A stretch of DNA of 64,000 nt from Streptomyces sp. NRRL S-244 (GCF_000717915.1 NZ_JOCX01000006.1:212655-276654); one strand, 5' to 3'; positions 17,517-29,406 are shown, counted from the stretch's first letter. Notes: generated from the letters alone by a model not told the origin. Translations and numbers: made by a program.

Positions 17517-20500
17517 ATGATCCTGCTGCTGTCGACGTCCGACACCGATCTGCTCAGCGCCCGCGCCGCCGCGGACGGCCCCGTGCCGTACCGGTTCGCG
17601 AACCCCTCCCGCCTTCCCCTCGACGACCTCCCCGCCCTGCTCGACGGCGTCGACCTGGTCGTCGTACGCCTCCTCGGCGGCCTGCGCGCCTGGCAGGACG
17701 GCCTCGACCTGCTCCTGGCGCCGGCCCAGACCCGCCCGGTGGTCGTCCTCACCGGCGAACAGGCCCCGGACGCCCAGCTGATGGAGGCCTCGACGGTCCC
17801 GATCGGCATCGCGGCCGAGGCGCACGGCTACCTCGCGCACGGCGGCCCCGCCAACCTCGACCAGCTGGCCCGGTTCCTGTCCGACACCGTGCTGCTCACC
17901 GGCCACGGCTTCGAGCCGCCCGCCGCCGCGCCCACCTGGGGCCCGCTGGAGCGCGCTCCCATGCGCCCGTACGGCCCGCGCATCGCGGTGCTCTACTACC
18001 GAGCCCACCAGATGAGCGGCAACACCGCCTTCGTGCACGCCCTGTGCGACGCGATCGTGGAGACCGGCGGCACGCCCGTACCGCTGTACGTGTCCTCCCT
18101 GCGCAGCCCCGAGCCGGAGCTGATCGCCGAGCTGGAGTCGGCGGACGCGATCGTCACCACGGTCCTGGCGGCCGGCGGCACCAAGCCCGCCACGGCCTCG
18201 GCCGGCGGCGACGACGAGTCCTGGGACGCGGGCGCGCTCGCCGCGCTGGGCGTCCCGGTCCTCCAGGCCCTGTGCCTGACCGGCTCGCGCAGCGCCTGGG
18301 AGGAGAACGACGAGGGCCTGTCCCCGCTCGACGCCGCGACGCAGGTCGCCGTGCCCGAGTTCGACGGCCGCCTGATCACCGTCCCGTTCTCCTTCAAGGA
18401 GTTCGACGAGGACGGGCTGCCGGCGTACGTGGCCGACCCCGAGCGCGCCGCCCGCGTCGCCGGCATCGCCGTGCGGCACGCCCGGCTGCGGCACATCTCG
18501 CGCCGCGACAAGAAGGTCGCGCTCGTCCTGTCCGCGTACCCGACCAAGCACTCCCGCATCGGCAACGCGGTCGGCCTCGACACCCCGGCCAGCGCCGTGG
18601 AGCTGCTGCGCACCCTCATCGCGGGCGGTTACGACTTCGGCCCCGTCGAGGACATCCCGGGCCTGGTCTCCGGCGACGGCGACGAGCTGATCCGCGCCCT
18701 GATCGAGGCCGGCGGCCACGACCAGGACTGGCTGACCGAGGAGCAGCTGGCCCGCAACCCGGTCCGCATCCCGGCCGCCGACTACAAGCGGTGGTTCGCC
18801 GAGCTCCCGGCCGAGCTGCGCGGCAGCGTGGAGCAGCACTGGGGTGAGGCCCCGGGCAACATGTTCGTGGACCGCTCGGCCAACCCGGAGGGCGACATCG
18901 TCCTCGCGGCCCTGCGCCGCGGGAACCTGCTCATCCTGATCCAGCCGCCGCGCGGCTTCGGCGAGAACCCGATCGCGATCTACCACGACCCGGACCTGCC
19001 GCCCTCGCACCACTACCTGGCCGCGTACCGCTGGATCCAGGCGAGCGCGCAGGACGGCGGCTTCGGCGCCGACGCGATGATCCACCTGGGCAAGCACGGC
19101 AACCTGGAGTGGCTGCCCGGCAAGAACGCCGGCCTGTCCGCGGCCTGCGCGCCGGACGCCGCGCTCGGCGACCTCCCCCTCATCTACCCCTTCCTGGTCA
19201 ACGACCCGGGCGAGGGCACCCAGGCCAAGCGCCGCGTGCACGCCACGCTGGTCGACCACCTGGTGCCGCCGATGGCGCGCGCGGAGTCGTACGGCGACAT
19301 CGCGCGCCTGGAGCAGCACCTCGACGAGTACGCGCAGATCTCCGCGATGGACCCGGCGAAGCTGCCGGCCATCCGCGCCCAGATCTGGACGCTGATCCAG
19401 GCCGCGAAGCTCGACCACGACCTGGGGCTGGCGGAGCGCCCGGACGACGACGGCTTCGACGACTTCCTGCTGCACGTCGACGGCTGGCTGTGCGAGGTCA
19501 AGGACGCCCAGATCCGCGACGGCCTGCACGTCCTGGGCGGCGCGCCGACCGGCGAGGCCCGGGTCAACCTGGTCCTCGCGATCCTGCGCGCCCGCCAGAT
19601 CTGGGGCGGTACGACGGCCCTGCCCGGCCTGCGCGAGGCGCTCGGCCTGGACGAGTCCGCGGCCACCCGCACGACCGCCGACGAGGCGGAGGAGGCGGCC
19701 CGCGCGCTGGTGCAGGCGATGGAGGACGCGAACTGGGCGCCGGAGGCGGTGGCTTCGGTCGCGGTCGGGTACTCGGCGGACGTGGCGGCCGTACTGGACT
19801 TCGCCGCGCGCGAGGTCGTCCCGCGGCTGGCCGGCACGACGGACGAGATCGCCCACGTCGTCTCGGCCCTGGACGGGCGCTTCGTCCCGGCGGGCCCCTC
19901 GGGCTCCCCCCTGCGGGGCCTGGTGAACGTCCTGCCCACGGGCCGCAACTTCTACTCCGTGGACCCGAAGGCCGTCCCCTCCCGCCTCGCGTGGGAGACG
20001 GGCCAGGCCCTGGCCGACTCCCTCCTCACCCGCTACCGCACGGACAACGGCGAGTGGCCGGCCTCCGTCGGGCTGTCCCTGTGGGGCACGAGCGCGATGC
20101 GCACCTCCGGCGACGACGTCGCCGAGGCCCTCGCCCTGCTCGGCGTCCGCCCGGTCTGGGACGAGGCCTCGCGCCGCGTCACCGGGCTCGAAGCGATCCC
20201 CCTGGCGGAGCTCGCGCGCCCCCGGATCGACGTCACCCTCCGCATCTCGGGCTTCTTCCGGGACGCGTTCCCGCACGTCATCGGCCTGCTGGACGACGCG
20301 GTCCGGCTGGCGGCGAGCCTGGACGAGCCCGCGGACCAGAACTTCATCCGGGCGCACGCGGAGGCCGACCTGGCCGTCCACGGTGACGAGCGCCGCGCGA
20401 CGACCCGCATCTTCGGCTCGCGCCCGGGCACGTACGGCGCCGGCATCCTCCAGCTGATCGACTCCCGCGACTGGCGTACGGACGCCGACCTGGCGGAGGT

Positions 20501-21128
20501 CTACACGGTCTGGGGCGGCTACGCGTACGGCCGCGGCCTGGAGGGCCGGGCGGCGCGCGAGGAGATGGAGACCGCGTACAAGCGGATCACGGTGGCCGCG
20601 AAGAACACGGACACCCGCGAGCACGACATCGCCGACTCGGACGACTACTTCCAGTACCACGGCGGCATGGTGGCCACGGTCCGCGCCCTGCGCGGCACGG
20701 CCCCGGAGGCGTACATCGGCGACTCGACCCGCCCGGAGACGGTCAAGACCCGCACGCTGGTGGAGGAGACGTCCCGCGTCTTCCGGGCCCGCGTGGTGAA
20801 CCCGAAGTGGATCGAGGCGATGCGCCGCCACGGCTACAAGGGCGCCTTCGAGCTGGCGGCGACGGTGGACTACCTCTTCGGCTACGACGCCACGACGGGC
20901 GTGGTGGCGGACTGGATGTACGACAAGCTGACGGAGACGTACGTCCTGGACCCGGAGAACCGCGCCTTCCTGGAGGAGGCCAACCCCTGGGCCCTCCACG
21001 GCATCGCGGAACGCCTCCTGGAGGCCGAGTCCCGCGGCATGTGGGAAAAGCCGGACCCCCAGATCCTCGAATCCCTCCGCCAGGTCTACCTGGACACGGA
21101 AGGCAACCTCGAGGCCGACTCGGAGTAG
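17517..21128 (+). CDS. cobN: Cobaltochelatase large subunit CobN
   Basis: A 1203-residue CobN/magnesium-chelatase H-family protein that inserts cobalt into hydrogenobyrinate a,c-diamide with CobS/CobT-type or ChlD/ChlI-type partners, which are not in this window. Family motifs include AVLYYRAHQMSGNTAFVHALCDAI, ALVLSAYPTKHSRIGNAVGLDTPAS, the HLGKHGNLEWLPGKNAGLS block, VLPTGRNFYSVDPKAVPS and LRISGFFRDAFPHVI. Start 17517 (MILLLSTSDTD) is the family start; AGGAAGG lies 11 nt upstream. Expression is under the riboswitch at 17354-17475. A long terminator hairpin follows at 21155. Confidence 0.97.
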   Translation: MILLLSTSDTDLLSARAAADGPVPYRFANPSRLPLDDLPALLDGVDLVVVRLLGGLRAWQDGLDLLLAPAQTRPVVVLTGEQAPDAQLMEASTVPIGIAAEAHGYLAHGGPANLDQLARFLSDTVLLTGHGFEPPAAAPTWGPLERAPMRPYGPRIAVLYYRAHQMSGNTAFVHALCDAIVETGGTPVPLYVSSLRSPEPELIAELESADAIVTTVLAAGGTKPATASAGGDDESWDAGALAALGVPVLQALCLTGSRSAWEENDEGLSPLDAATQVAVPEFDGRLITVPFSFKEFDEDGLPAYVADPERAARVAGIAVRHARLRHISRRDKKVALVLSAYPTKHSRIGNAVGLDTPASAVELLRTLIAGGYDFGPVEDIPGLVSGDGDELIRALIEAGGHDQDWLTEEQLARNPVRIPAADYKRWFAELPAELRGSVEQHWGEAPGNMFVDRSANPEGDIVLAALRRGNLLILIQPPRGFGENPIAIYHDPDLPPSHHYLAAYRWIQASAQDGGFGADAMIHLGKHGNLEWLPGKNAGLSAACAPDAALGDLPLIYPFLVNDPGEGTQAKRRVHATLVDHLVPPMARAESYGDIARLEQHLDEYAQISAMDPAKLPAIRAQIWTLIQAAKLDHDLGLAERPDDDGFDDFLLHVDGWLCEVKDAQIRDGLHVLGGAPTGEARVNLVLAILRARQIWGGTTALPGLREALGLDESAATRTTADEAEEAARALVQAMEDANWAPEAVASVAVGYSADVAAVLDFAAREVVPRLAGTTDEIAHVVSALDGRFVPAGPSGSPLRGLVNVLPTGRNFYSVDPKAVPSRLAWETGQALADSLLTRYRTDNGEWPASVGLSLWGTSAMRTSGDDVAEALALLGVRPVWDEASRRVTGLEAIPLAELARPRIDVTLRISGFFRDAFPHVIGLLDDAVRLAASLDEPADQNFIRAHAEADLAVHGDERRATTRIFGSRPGTYGAGILQLIDSRDWRTDADLAEVYTVWGGYAYGRGLEGRAAREEMETAYKRITVAAKNTDTREHDIADSDDYFQYHGGMVATVRALRGTAPEAYIGDSTRPETVKTRTLVEETSRVFRARVVNPKWIEAMRRHGYKGAFELAATVDYLFGYDATTGVVADWMYDKLTETYVLDPENRAFLEEANPWALHGIAERLLEAESRGMWEKPDPQILESLRQVYLDTEGNLEADSE

Positions 21129-21154
21129 TCCGCTCCGCAGGCCCCGCACCACAG

Positions 21155-21197
21155 ATGCCGTCCGCCTCGCCCCTGCCCCGGGCGAGGCGGACGGCAT
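21155..21197 (+). terminator. 18-bp perfect-stem terminator after cobN
   Basis: ATGCCGTCCGCCTCGCCC (21155-21172) and its exact reverse complement (21180-21197) enclose a 7-nt loop, followed by TCTTCGT. It lies 27 bp after the cobN stop and is a very stable intrinsic terminator. Confidence 0.88.
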
Positions 21198-21266
21198 TCT
21201 TCGTGCCCGTATCCCCCACGCGGCGCCTGCGCCCCGGAACGGTTCGTCCGTCACCTGAAGCGGTGA

Positions 21267-23603
<2,337 letters not shown>

Positions 23604-23604
23604 T

Positions 23605-23625
23605 CCCGCGGAGCCCGGCCGCGGG
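23605..23625. terminator. Short GC hairpin between convergent genes
   Basis: CCCGCGG (23605-23611) and CCGCGGG (23619-23625) flank a 7-nt loop directly after the geosmin synthase stop and before the stop of the acetyltransferase on the other strand. Plausible shared terminator, but the stem is short and there is no T-tract. Confidence 0.4.
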
Positions 23626-23636
23626 GGCGGTACGCC

Positions 23637-24875
23637 TCAGAACTCGTCCGCCGTGTGCGGCAGCAGGGGGGTGTGCAGGGCCGCGTCCAGGGCCGCCGCC
23701 GCGCCGGGTGTCCGCTCCGCCACCAGCCCGGCGGCGACCAGCTCGGCGACCCGGGTCCCGCCCAGGTAGCAGGCCGCGAGGTCCCGTACGTCGAGCTCCA
23801 GGTCGGCGGGGTCCGCGGCGGCGGCGCGCTCGCAGGTCGCCCCGCCCGGCCCCGCCTTCAGCCGGAACCGCCCCGCGTTCGCGGGCAGCCGTACGTCGGC
23901 CACCTCCAGCACCAGCTCCACCGGCGCGGCCCAGGACCGCCGGGTCAGCGCCGCCCGTACGTCGACCAGGCGCAGCCAGAGCGCCGGGAACTGGGCGGTG
24001 ACCCTGACCTGGTCCCGGTCGGCGGCGAACCGGAGCAGCGGGTCGTCCAGCGGCCGGCCCCACGCGGAGACCCTGCCGGTGAGGTCGAGGCCGGCCAGGC
24101 AGTCCCACAGGGCGGCGGCCACCGCCGGGGTGTCCGCCTCCAGTTCGTCGACGCGGACCAGGCCGGGGCTGCGGGCGGGGCCTCCGTCGGCCTCGTGCTT
24201 CGTGCGGTAGAGCACGTACCCCGCGATCGGTTCGCCCGGATCGCCGAGGACGATGATCCGGGGCGGGCCCAACTCGTCGTCCTCCTCGTCCTGTTCGCAG
24301 AGCCACGACTCGTTCCAGCGCTCCGCGTCGCGGGTCGGGCGGCCGGCCCGCCCGGCGCGGGCGGCCTCGTGGTACGGCCCGATCACCCCGAGCGCGTCCT
24401 TTGGGCCGACCAGGCGCAGCGGGCGCGGGTCCGGGGCGATGCGCAGGGCCAGCGGCCGCGTCGAGTCGATCTCGATGGTGGCGCCCTGGGTGGCCGGACC
24501 GTAGCCGAAGCGGCCGTAGATGGCGGATTCGGAGGCCCACAGGGCGGCGATCGGGCTGCCCGCGGCCCCCGTGCGCCGCAGCTGCTCGTCCATCAGCGCG
24601 GTGAGCACGCCCCGGCGGCGGTGGGTGGGGGCGACGCTGACGAAGGTGAGCCCGGGGCAGGGCAGGTCCGCCCCGGGCACCGAGAGCCGGAAGTCGTGCG
24701 CGGCCATGAACCCGACCAGCGCGTCCCCGTCGTAGGCCCCGAGGCGTGCGCAGTGGCGCAGGAGGGCGTGGTGGCGTTCGCGGCCCTCCGGTTCGGGGCG
24801 GTCGTGGAAGACCAGGTACGCGAGCTCCAGAGCGCGGTCGATGTCGGCTTCGGGTACCTCGCGGATGTCCACCAT
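23637..24875 (-). CDS. Eis-family GNAT N-acetyltransferase
   Basis: A 412-residue protein of the Eis (enhanced intracellular survival) family. The first GNAT domain has the acetyl-CoA binding region FVSVAPTHRRRGVLTALMDEQL (V-x-x-x-x-RRRG) near residues 77-98, followed by ALWASESAIYGRFGYGPAT. A second GNAT-like domain and a sterol-carrier-like C-terminal domain follow, ending in phenylalanine (ADEF), whose carboxylate is used as catalytic base in Eis enzymes. Mycobacterial Eis acetylates aminoglycosides and other amines; the substrate here is unknown. The start is ATG 24875. Confidence 0.9.
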   Translation of the reverse strand: MVDIREVPEADIDRALELAYLVFHDRPEPEGRERHHALLRHCARLGAYDGDALVGFMAAHDFRLSVPGADLPCPGLTFVSVAPTHRRRGVLTALMDEQLRRTGAAGSPIAALWASESAIYGRFGYGPATQGATIEIDSTRPLALRIAPDPRPLRLVGPKDALGVIGPYHEAARAGRAGRPTRDAERWNESWLCEQDEEDDELGPPRIIVLGDPGEPIAGYVLYRTKHEADGGPARSPGLVRVDELEADTPAVAAALWDCLAGLDLTGRVSAWGRPLDDPLLRFAADRDQVRVTAQFPALWLRLVDVRAALTRRSWAAPVELVLEVADVRLPANAGRFRLKAGPGGATCERAAAADPADLELDVRDLAACYLGGTRVAELVAAGLVAERTPGAAAALDAALHTPLLPHTADEF

Positions 24876-24943
24876 GATCGGGAGACTAATCGGTCATCGC
24901 GGACCGGTCACCCCATATGGGCCGGGGTGGCCGACGGGTACCG

Positions 24944-26269
24944 CTACTGCGGGCCCGTCCAGCCCGTCGGGACGTGGCCGAGGCGGACGCGCTGCGGGTG
25001 GTCGCCGACGGGGACGGACACCCGCTTGGTCCCGGTGGCGAAGTCGATGGCGGTGACCCGGTCGGCGCCGCTCTCGGAGATCACGCACGCCGTGCCGTCC
25101 CCGTCGACGGTGGCCCAGTACGGCTTGTCGGCGGGCACCAGCGGCCCTTCGGTGAGGGAGGCGCGGTCCACGACGGTGACGTAGTCGTCCATGGTGCCCG
25201 CGACGCAGAGCCTGGTCCCGTCCGGGCTCATGGACATGCCGTGGTGGCGGGAGTCGTTGACCCAGGTGGTGCGGTCCGCGTTGGTGGCGGGGTTGCGGGG
25301 AAGCTCCTTGATCCGGGTGATCCGGTCGGTGGCCACGTCGTACTCGACGACCCCGTTGAAGAAGGACACCTGGAAGTAGAGCTTCGACTCGTCGGGGCTG
25401 AAGGACATCGGCCGGACGGCGTCGGACAGGTCCGGGCGGCCGAAGGCGTCCAGCCGCTCGCGCATGTCGATCACCCGGACCGTGCGGAAGGTCTGCGCGT
25501 CGACGACGGTGATCTTCCGGTCGCCCTTCGTCCAGTCCAGCCACGGCGCGTCGAGGGCGGAGGTCACGTCCCCGATGGAGCTGTTCCACAGGAAGCGGCC
25601 GTCCCGGCTGAAGGTGTTCTCGTGCGGTTTGTCGCCGGTGGGGAAGGAGCCGAGCTGCCGCCCGGTGGCGATGTCGAGGACGTGCACGGTGTTGGCGGTG
25701 GAGGCGGAGACCGCGACCCGGGTGCCGTCGGGCGAGACCGCCATGTGGTCGGAGCGGTAGCCGGAGACGGGGAAGCGCCAGTTGATCCGGCCCGTGCGCA
25801 CGTCGATCGAGACGACGTCGGCGAAGCTGGGGCGGGAGGCGACCACGGCGGAGCCGTCGGGGGTGGTGTACATGTCGTCGACGAACTGGTCGTGGCCCTC
25901 GCCCGCGCCGCCCCGGATGCCGAGGAAGAAGGCGAGCTTGACCGGATTGAGGTAGATCTCCCGGAGCCGCTCCTCCTTGTCGGGGATCATGTTGAGCCGG
26001 CCGACCTTCGCGAGGTCGCCGGTGGAGGCGAGCACATCGGCGGTGCCCTCCCAGTTGTTCCCGACGAACAGCACCTCGCGGACGCCGGGGCCGACGGCGG
26101 CGGCACCCGCGGCCGGGGGCGGCGCCGAGGCCGAGGCCGAGGCCGGTCCTCCCGCCAGCGAGGCCGCGACCAGCGCACAGCCGGCGAGGAGCGTACGGAC
26201 GGGGGTGCGGGCGGTGCGTGCCGTACGGGGGGTGCGGGCCGTGCGGGCGGTACGTGCGGTCCGGGACAT
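24944..26269 (-). CDS. Secreted YncE-like beta-propeller protein
   Basis: A 441-residue exported protein. An unusual Arg/Thr-rich head (SRTARTARTARTPRTARTARTP, coded by a GTGCGGGC-type repeat) precedes a hydrophobic signal segment and an Ala/Pro-rich linker. The rest consists of repeated blades: VSIDVRTGRINWRFPV, MAVSPDGTRVAVS, VHVLDIATGRQLGSF, ITVVDAQTFRTVRVI, MSFSPDESKLYFQ, MSMSPDGTRLCV and VTAIDFATGTKRV. This is the pattern of YVTN/YncE or quinoprotein-amine-dehydrogenase-like beta-propellers. No catalytic residue set or cofactor motif is evident. Start ATG 26269 has GGAG 9 nt upstream. Confidence 0.82.
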   Translation of the reverse strand: MSRTARTARTARTPRTARTARTPVRTLLAGCALVAASLAGGPASASASAPPPAAGAAAVGPGVREVLFVGNNWEGTADVLASTGDLAKVGRLNMIPDKEERLREIYLNPVKLAFFLGIRGGAGEGHDQFVDDMYTTPDGSAVVASRPSFADVVSIDVRTGRINWRFPVSGYRSDHMAVSPDGTRVAVSASTANTVHVLDIATGRQLGSFPTGDKPHENTFSRDGRFLWNSSIGDVTSALDAPWLDWTKGDRKITVVDAQTFRTVRVIDMRERLDAFGRPDLSDAVRPMSFSPDESKLYFQVSFFNGVVEYDVATDRITRIKELPRNPATNADRTTWVNDSRHHGMSMSPDGTRLCVAGTMDDYVTVVDRASLTEGPLVPADKPYWATVDGDGTACVISESGADRVTAIDFATGTKRVSVPVGDHPQRVRLGHVPTGWTGPQ

Positions 26270-26330
26270 CCGCTCAACTCCGTTGCAGGAAGGCGCTGTT
26301 ACCGGCCGGTAAAATAGGCGCAACAACAAA

Positions 26331-26359
26331 AGGGCGCAACCCTCACGGGGTTGCGCCCT
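26331..26359 (-). terminator. Intrinsic terminator after xdhC
   Basis: AGGGCGCAACCC (26331-26342) pairs perfectly with GGGTTGCGCCCT (26348-26359). On the minus strand the hairpin is followed by TTTTGTTGTT, a rare T-rich tail for this genome. It ends the xdhC transcript and insulates the beta-propeller gene. Confidence 0.92.
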
Positions 26360-26372
26360 ACGACTCTCCCCT

Positions 26373-27536
26373 TCAGGCGACCGAGCCGATCCGGCCGATC
26401 ACGGCCTTCGAGGTGTCCGGGTGGATCGGTATGTGCGCCCCGGTGAGGGCCGCGCCCGACCCGCCGCGGCGGTTCGCGACGATCTCGGCGGCGATGGACA
26501 GCGCGGTCTCCTCCGGGGAGCGGGCACCGAGGTCCAGGCCGATCGGGGAGCGCAGCCGGGCCAGCTCCAGCTCGGTCACGCCGACGTCCCGGAGCCGCTT
26601 GTTGCGGTCCTCGTGGGTGCGGCGGGAGCCCATGGCGCCGACGTAGGCGACGGGCAGTTTGAGGGCCAGCTCCAGGAGCGGCACGTCGAACTTGGCGTCG
26701 TGGGTGAGCACGCACAGGACGGTCCGGCCGTCGAGCGAGCCCGCCGAGGACTGGGCTTCCAGATAGCGGTGCGGCCATTCGACGACGATCTCGTCCGCCT
26801 CGGGGAAACGGTTCTTCGTCGCGAAAACGGGCCGGGCGTCACACAGGGTCACGTGGTAGCCGAGGAACTTGCCGATCCGCACCAGGGCGGACGCGAAGTC
26901 GATCGCCCCGAAGACGATCATCCGCGGCGGCGGGACGCTGGACTCGACGAGCACCTTCAGCGGCTCCCCGCAGAGCCGGCCGTCGGCGCCGATCTCCAGC
27001 ACGCCCGTGCGGCCGGCGTCGAGCATGGCGCGGGCCTCTTCGGCGATGGTGCGGTCCAGCTCGGGGTGGCCCCCGAAACCGCCCTCGTGGCCGCCCTCGC
27101 CCCGGACGAGCACGGCGCGGCCCAGGAGCTCGGCCGGACCCTCCGCGATCCGGGCCACCGCCGCAGCCTCCCCGCGGGAAGCCGCCGCCAGCGCGGCCGC
27201 GAACACCTCCCGCCCGGGGGATCCCACCGGCACCGGGGTGATGAGGATGTCGATGATCCCGCCGCAGGTCAGGCCCACGGCGAAGGCATCGTCGTCGCTG
27301 TACCCGAAGCGCTCCCGGACGGTCTCGCCGTCCTCCAGCGCCTGCTGGCACAGCTCGTACACCGCGCCCTCCACGCATCCGCCGGAGACCGATCCGATGG
27401 CCGTGCCCTCGCTGTCGACGGCGAGTGCGGCTCCGGGCTGCCGGGGTGCGCTCCCGCCGACCGCCACCACGGTGGCGACGGCGAAGTCACGTCCCTGCTC
27501 GACCCACCGGTTCAGTTCTTCGGCGATGTCCAGCAT
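26373..27536 (-). CDS. xdhC: XdhC/CoxI-family molybdenum-cofactor maturation protein
   Basis: A 387-residue protein with an N-terminal XdhC/CoxI domain (VVAVGGSAPRQPGAALAV, IGSVSGGCVEGAV) and a C-terminal Rossmann-like XdhC domain (RMIVFGAIDFASALVRIGKFLGYHVTLCDARPVF, VAYVGAMGSRRTHEDR). XdhC binds and delivers the sulfurated molybdenum cofactor to xanthine dehydrogenase and is not a subunit of the mature enzyme. It follows the NCS2 permease by 75 bp on the same strand with a GAGGAGG ribosome site, so the module is probably xdh subunits, permease, xdhC. Confidence 0.92.
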   Translation of the reverse strand: MLDIAEELNRWVEQGRDFAVATVVAVGGSAPRQPGAALAVDSEGTAIGSVSGGCVEGAVYELCQQALEDGETVRERFGYSDDDAFAVGLTCGGIIDILITPVPVGSPGREVFAAALAAASRGEAAAVARIAEGPAELLGRAVLVRGEGGHEGGFGGHPELDRTIAEEARAMLDAGRTGVLEIGADGRLCGEPLKVLVESSVPPPRMIVFGAIDFASALVRIGKFLGYHVTLCDARPVFATKNRFPEADEIVVEWPHRYLEAQSSAGSLDGRTVLCVLTHDAKFDVPLLELALKLPVAYVGAMGSRRTHEDRNKRLRDVGVTELELARLRSPIGLDLGARSPEETALSIAAEIVANRRGGSGAALTGAHIPIHPDTSKAVIGRIGSVA

Positions 27537-27610
27537 TGCGGCCTCCTCGGAGAGGTTCGGTTACCAGTATCGGATGCGTGGAGGGTCAGGGCCTGATCAC
27601 CGGCCCCGCC

Positions 27611-29074
27611 TTACTTCACCCCGAGCCACGCCTCGATGGGGTGCTCCGCGAAGAAGATCACGAAGATCACGGTCAGTGCCCACATGAAGGCGCCGATCTC
27701 GCGGGCCTTGCCCTGTGCGATCTTGATGGCGACGTAGGAGATCACACCGGCGGCGACACCTGCGGTGATCGAGTACGTGAAGGGCATGATCGCCACGGTC
27801 AGGAAGACCGGGATGGCGGTGGCGCTGTCGGCCCAGTCCACGTGGCGGGCGTTCTGCATCATCATCGCGCCGATGACGACCAGGGCCGCGGAGGCGACCT
27901 CACCCGGGACGATCTGCGTGATCGGGGTGAAGAAGAGGCAGGCGGCGAAGAAGAGGCCGGTGACGACGGAGGCGAGGCCCGTACGGGCTCCCTCGCCGAC
28001 GCCGGTGGCGGACTCGACGAACACGGTCTGGCCGGAGCCGCCCGCGATGCCACCGATGGCGCCACCGGCGCCGTCGATGAACAGGGCCTTGGACAGGCCC
28101 GGCATGCGGCCCTTGTCGTCGGCCAGCTTGGCCTCGGTGCCGACGCCGATGATGGTGGCCATCGCGTCGAAGAAGCCGGCGAGCACGAGGGTGAAGACGA
28201 TCATGCCGACCGTCATGGCCCCGACCTCGCCCCAGCCGCCGAAGGAGACCTCGCCGAAGAGCGAGAAGTCCGGCATCGAGACGGCGGAGCCGTCCAGCGT
28301 GGGCGGGCCGTTGCGCCAGGCCTTCGCGTCGACGTCGGCGACGGCGTTGACGATCGCGGCGATCACGGTGCCGCCGATGATGCCGATGAGGATCGCGCCG
28401 CGGACCTTGCGGGCCTGCAGCATGAAGATGGTGAGCAGGGTGATGCAGAAGATCAGGACGGGCCACCCGGAGAGCTGGCCGACCGCACCGAGCTGGACCG
28501 GCGGAGCGAACTCCCCACCGTTGCCGACGAAGCCCGCCTTCACCAGCCCGATCAGGGCGACGAACATGCCGATGCCCATGGTGATCGCGTGCTTGAGCGC
28601 GAGGGGGATCGCGTTCATGATCATCTCTCGGAGGCCGGTGACGACCAGGAGACAGATCACGACGCCGTACATCACGCACATGCCCATGGCCTGCGGCCAG
28701 GTCATCTGGGGGGCGACCTGCGAGGAGAGCACGCCGGAGACCGACAGGCCCGCGGCCAGGGCCAGCGGGACCTTGCCGACGAAGCCCATGAGGAGCGTGG
28801 TCAGGGCCGCGGCGAAGGCCGTGGCGGTGATGAGGGCCTTCTGGCTCATGGTGTCTCCGGCGACGTCCTTGCCGGAGAGGATCAACGGGTTGAGCAAGAG
28901 GATGTACGCCATGGCCATGAAGGTCGTGACTCCGCCACGAACCTCATTGCCGACGTTGGAACCTCTGTGCGTGATGTGAAAGTACCGGTCGAGCCAAGAA
29001 CGCCCGGCGGGGGTGCGAGAGCCGTCGCCGGCCTCTTCCGCGGTGGTCTTGGGCTCTACAGACGACTGGGTCAT
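27611..29074 (-). CDS. NCS2-family purine (hypoxanthine/guanine/xanthine) permease
   Basis: A 487-residue transporter of the AzgA-like NCS2 branch. It has about 12 membrane helices and the segments GGVTTFMAMAYILLLNPLIL, AAGLSVSGVL, FFDAMATIIGVGTEA and GGSGQTVFVESATGVGEGARTGLASVV, typical of AzgA/PbuG proteins. It should import a purine base by proton symport across the cytoplasmic membrane. Start 29074 (MTQSSVEPK) is preferred to a longer frame. It lies between the xanthine dehydrogenase genes and xdhC, so the substrate is likely the enzyme's substrate or precursor. Confidence 0.92.
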   Translation of the reverse strand: MTQSSVEPKTTAEEAGDGSRTPAGRSWLDRYFHITHRGSNVGNEVRGGVTTFMAMAYILLLNPLILSGKDVAGDTMSQKALITATAFAAALTTLLMGFVGKVPLALAAGLSVSGVLSSQVAPQMTWPQAMGMCVMYGVVICLLVVTGLREMIMNAIPLALKHAITMGIGMFVALIGLVKAGFVGNGGEFAPPVQLGAVGQLSGWPVLIFCITLLTIFMLQARKVRGAILIGIIGGTVIAAIVNAVADVDAKAWRNGPPTLDGSAVSMPDFSLFGEVSFGGWGEVGAMTVGMIVFTLVLAGFFDAMATIIGVGTEAKLADDKGRMPGLSKALFIDGAGGAIGGIAGGSGQTVFVESATGVGEGARTGLASVVTGLFFAACLFFTPITQIVPGEVASAALVVIGAMMMQNARHVDWADSATAIPVFLTVAIMPFTYSITAGVAAGVISYVAIKIAQGKAREIGAFMWALTVIFVIFFAEHPIEAWLGVK

Positions 29075-29364
29075 GGTGCCTAACTCCCAAGGTTCAAAGG
29101 GGCACCCGCATGGAGATTGGAGACGCGGGATTTGGGAAACTCCGTTTGGCTGCACGACCCGGGGTGACGGCCCGAGGCGACGCGAAATGCACTGCGTTTA
29201 CTGCGGGTACTGCGGGGGTTCTGCGGTACTGGTGTGGTGCTGGTGGCGGCTCCGGGGTGCCGGGGCCACCGGGTGTTCCGTGGGGGTACTGCCGGTGGAA
29301 CGGACCGCGAGCGGTGCGGTCTTTTCGTACTCCGGACTTCTGGCTCCGGGCGGTGCGACAGGAA

Positions 29365-29387
29365 GTGTGACGTTCCCGGTGTCACAC
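29365..29387. promoter_or_regulatory. CRP-like inverted repeat in the xdh-permease gap
   Basis: GTGTGAC (29365-29371) and GTCACAC (29381-29387) form a perfect 7-bp dyad with a 9-nt spacer. It lies in the 368-bp gap between the permease start (29074) and the xanthine dehydrogenase stop (29443). Arms resemble CRP half-sites (TGTGA/TCACA), but the spacing is longer than the usual 6 nt. Nothing else in this gap is convincing; a few TACTGCGGG-like direct copies occur around 29198-29240. Confidence 0.4.
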
Positions 29388-29406
29388 CGCCCGGAGAGTC
29401 TGTGGG

